Origin: an uncultured Oscillospiraceae bacterium
Lineage (GTDB): Bacteria; Bacillota; Clostridia; Oscillospirales; Acutalibacteraceae
DNA length: 6,687 nucleotides
Direction: 5' to 3'
Assembly: GCA_900549055.1 (NCBI GenBank)
Contig: URNB01000105.1
Span: forward strand, 1-6,687
Of this stretch, positions 4,409 through 6,687 are shown in pieces. Within the stretch, counting starts at the first letter, position 1; each line of letters starts with the position of its first letter. The notes under the pieces were generated by a model. That model saw nothing but the letters and a program-made list of their open reading frames with translations, was not told the DNA's origin and made no database searches. The position numbers and the translations under genes are program-made.

Positions 4409-6687
4409 TTAAAGTGCTTTTGCAAGCTCTGCAGCCAAGTCTGACATCTTCTGCCCCGCACGCATTCGCACCGTGTAAACAGGCGTAGACGCGGCGTTAA
4501 GCGAAAATCTTGAGCCGAAATGCTCCGAAAGCTTTGCTACCGCCTCGGGCTTTATTGAGTTTATGTGCAGTATTGCGGTGTTGGCATTTCCTGTAATCTC
4601 GCAAATATCGGCAGCTGCCGCTTTACTGCGCAGTATTGCCACGTCTATAAGCCCCATAACCGCCTGCGGCGGCTCGCCGAAACGGTCGCACAGCTCGTCA
4701 ATAACGTCGCTTACATCATCATCCGTTCTTATGGCGGCTATGCGCTTGTAAATTCCAAGCCTTGCGGGTAATGATTCAATGTAGCTTTCGGGTATATGCG
4801 CCGAAATATTAAGGTCTACCGTGCAGGGCATATCCTCTGTTTCGGGCTGACCGTTTTCCTCGTTCACTGCCTGCGATAGGAGTTTCAGGTACATATCGTA
4901 CCCCACCGCCTCCATATTGCCGTGCTGCTCGCCGCCCAAAATGCTGCCCGCGCCCCGTATTTCAAGGTCGCGCATTGCAATTTTAAAGCCCGAGCCGAAC
5001 TCGGTAAACTCGCGTATTGCCTCAAGCCGCTTTGACGCTACGTCCGATAACTGAACATTCCGCCTGAAACAGAAATACGCATACGCCCGCCGCGGCGAAC
5101 GCCCCACGCGCCCGCGCAGCTGGTGCAGCTGCGCCAAGCCCATTTTGTCAGCCTCTTCTATTATAAGAGTATTAGCATTAGGCACGTCAACGCCCGTTTC
5201 TATAATAGTTGTGCAAACAAGCAGATCGATTTCGTGCTCAATAAGCCGCTGCCACACGTCTGTCAGCTCGTCCTCACTCATCTGCCCGTGGGCTATGCCT
5301 ATATTTATATCGGGCAGCTTTGCTTTAAGCACCCCTGCGCAGCGCTCAATGCTTTCAACGCGGTTGTGCAGGTAATAAACCTGTCCTCCGCGGCGAATTT
5401 CCTTATTTATCGCGTCGGTTATAACGCCTAAATTGTATTCAAGCACATAGGTCTGCACGGGGTGCCTGTCCCCCGGTGCCTCGTCTATTGAGGACATATC
5501 CCTAAGCCCCGAAAGCGCCATATTAAGCGTTCGCGGTATCGGGGTGGCGCTTAAGGTCAGAATATCCACAAACGGGTACTGCTCTTTAAGTTTCTCCTTT
5601 TGCGCCACGCCGAAGCGCTGTTCCTCGTCTATTATTACAAGCCCTATGTTTTTAAAGCTTACGTCCTTTGAAATAAGCCTGTGCGTACCTACCACCATAT
5701 CGAGCCTGCCGCATTTAAGGTCGGCTATTACCCTTGCCTGCTCTTTAGGCGAGACAAAGCGGTTGAGCAGCCCTACCGATACGGGCATTTCCCCGAAACG
5801 GCGGATTATTGTGTTATAGTGCTGCATTGCAAGTATGGTTGTGGGAACAAGCAGCGCACACTGCTTGCCCTCGCTTATGCACTTGAAAGCCGCGCGCAGC
5901 GCAACCTCGGTTTTGCCGAAGCCCACGTCGCCGCAAAGCAGCCTGTCCATAGGCGTTTCGCGCTCCATATCGTGCTTTATTTCGTTAATGCAGCGCAGCT
6001 GATCGTCGGTCTCTTCATATTCAAAGCGGCGTTCAAAGTCGTTCTGCAAATCGGTATCGGGGCTGAAAGCATAGCCCTTTACCGCCATACGCTTTGCGTA
6101 AAGTGCCGTTAATTGCTTTGCCATATCCTTAACCGCTGCCTTAACGCGCTTGCGGGTCTTCTGCCATTCGCTGCCGCCTAAGCGGTTAAGTCTAACCCCG
6201 CCGTTTTCAGCCGCGCCGATGTATTTTGAAACCAAATCAAGCTGCGTTACAGGGACATATAAAACATCGCTTTTAGCGTATTTTATCTTTATATAATCCT
6301 TGGTAACCCCGCCTTGAGTTATGCGGTTAATGCCGTCAAATATGCCTATTCCGTGCGCCTCGTGCACAACGTAATCGCCCTTTTTAAGCTCATCGAGCGA
6401 GCCTATCTCCTGCCCCGCCTTGTGCTTGCGTTTATGCTTTTTACCCTCGGGCGCTATAAACCTATGGGTTATTAGCATAAATTTTTGCGAGGGTATTTCA
6501 AAACCTGCCGAAAGCCCGCCCGGTATTACCGTAACGCCCGCGGGCGCGGTATCGGCACTCAGGGTATAAACGCTTTTTACCCCGCGCTCGCAAAGCTCGG
6601 CGTTTAACACCTGCGCCGCCCTTTGCTCGCCCGCCAAAATAACTACATTGCCGCGAATATCCCGCATATATGAAATATCCTCAAGCA
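4409..6687 (-). CDS. mfd: Transcription-repair coupling factor Mfd, C-terminal two thirds (partial at window edge)
   Basis: An ATP-driven DNA translocase that pushes stalled RNA polymerase off damaged DNA and recruits UvrA. The frame is open at the right edge, so about 390 N-terminal residues, including the UvrB-like UvrA-binding module, lie outside; the Met at 6667 is internal. Numbered from that Met, the part seen has the RNA polymerase-interacting CarD-like domain at about 88-155 (GDYVVHEAHGIGIFDG), then a RecG-type helicase core: Walker A GDVGFGKTE at 246-254, DEEQ at 347-350, SATPIPRT at 373-380, HNRVESIE at 434-441, TGVDVPNANT at 491-500 and QLRGRVGRS at 517-525. The translocation (TRG) region follows near 545-590, and the C-terminal regulatory domain spans about 610-752. 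All key motifs are intact. The stop is TAA at 4409-4411. Confidence 0.98.
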   Translation of the reverse strand, partial: LEDISYMRDIRGNVVILAGEQRAAQVLNAELCERGVKSVYTLSADTAPAGVTVIPGGLSAGFEIPSQKFMLITHRFIAPEGKKHKRKHKAGQEIGSLDELKKGDYVVHEAHGIGIFDGINRITQGGVTKDYIKIKYAKSDVLYVPVTQLDLVSKYIGAAENGGVRLNRLGGSEWQKTRKRVKAAVKDMAKQLTALYAKRMAVKGYAFSPDTDLQNDFERRFEYEETDDQLRCINEIKHDMERETPMDRLLCGDVGFGKTEVALRAAFKCISEGKQCALLVPTTILAMQHYNTIIRRFGEMPVSVGLLNRFVSPKEQARVIADLKCGRLDMVVGTHRLISKDVSFKNIGLVIIDEEQRFGVAQKEKLKEQYPFVDILTLSATPIPRTLNMALSGLRDMSSIDEAPGDRHPVQTYVLEYNLGVITDAINKEIRRGGQVYYLHNRVESIERCAGVLKAKLPDINIGIAHGQMSEDELTDVWQRLIEHEIDLLVCTTIIETGVDVPNANTLIIEEADKMGLAQLHQLRGRVGRSPRRAYAYFCFRRNVQLSDVASKRLEAIREFTEFGSGFKIAMRDLEIRGAGSILGGEQHGNMEAVGYDMYLKLLSQAVNEENGQPETEDMPCTVDLNISAHIPESYIESLPARLGIYKRIAAIRTDDDVSDVIDELCDRFGEPPQAVMGLIDVAILRSKAAAADICEITGNANTAILHINSIKPEAVAKLSEHFGSRFSLNAASTPVYTVRMRAGQKMSDLAAELAKAL

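Noticed and set aside
5681..6112. Open frame of about 143 codons on the plus strand inside mfd
   Set aside because: It lies antisense to the conserved helicase region of mfd, has no recognisable domain and no good ribosome binding site; it is a by-product of mfd codon use. Shorter frames at 5123-5431 and 4565-4771 were rejected for the same reason.
1..6687. CRISPR arrays, insertion sequences, tRNA or a defence system
   Set aside because: No regularly spaced repeats, transposase motifs, terminal inverted repeats, tRNA-like folds or defence genes were seen on either strand.

Overview
The window looks like gut-type Clostridia (Bacillota) DNA. The evidence is a strong GGAGG/AAGGAG ribosome binding site before most genes, consensus sigma-A promoters with 17-base spacers, lipoprotein-type signal peptides, and the order mfd followed by a SurA/PrsA-like lipoprotein, which is a familiar Bacillota arrangement. 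An Oscillospiraceae/Ruminococcus-like source is my inference from gene style and frequent ATA isoleucine codons; no species can be named.

Layout, left to right. Positions 2 to about 375 (+) hold the membrane C-terminus of a cation-transporting P-type ATPase. It is cut off at the window edge and also stops abruptly on its right side. Between about 365 and 390 it meets, tail to tail, a GH16 beta-glucanase lipoprotein gene on the minus strand (start 1368). Neither gene has a natural end there, so this is a rearrangement or assembly joint. A divergent intergenic region (1369-1659) carries back-to-back promoters for the GH16 gene and for an AraC-family regulator (1660-2460, +); the pair reads as a self-contained carbohydrate-response module. 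A terminator hairpin (2493-2522) separates the regulator from a convergent ogt-type DNA methyltransferase gene (2539-3135, -, TTG start). Upstream of ogt are a palindrome and a large two-way terminator hairpin. Next come a SurA/PrsA-like lipoprotein gene with a frameshift in a six-base homopolymer (3235-4315, -), its own promoter, and the C-terminal two thirds of mfd (4409 to the right edge, -).

The genes from ogt to mfd form a housekeeping block of DNA repair (Ogt, Mfd) and extracytoplasmic protein folding; GH16 with AraC is a polysaccharide-use accessory pair. I found no CRISPR array, transposase, tRNA, rRNA or phage gene, and no convincing sign of a wholly new system. The most valuable observations are the ATPase/GH16 joint, the frameshift that removes the lipoprotein signal peptide from the foldase reading frame, the loss of parvulin catalytic histidines in that foldase, and the compact GH16/AraC control region.
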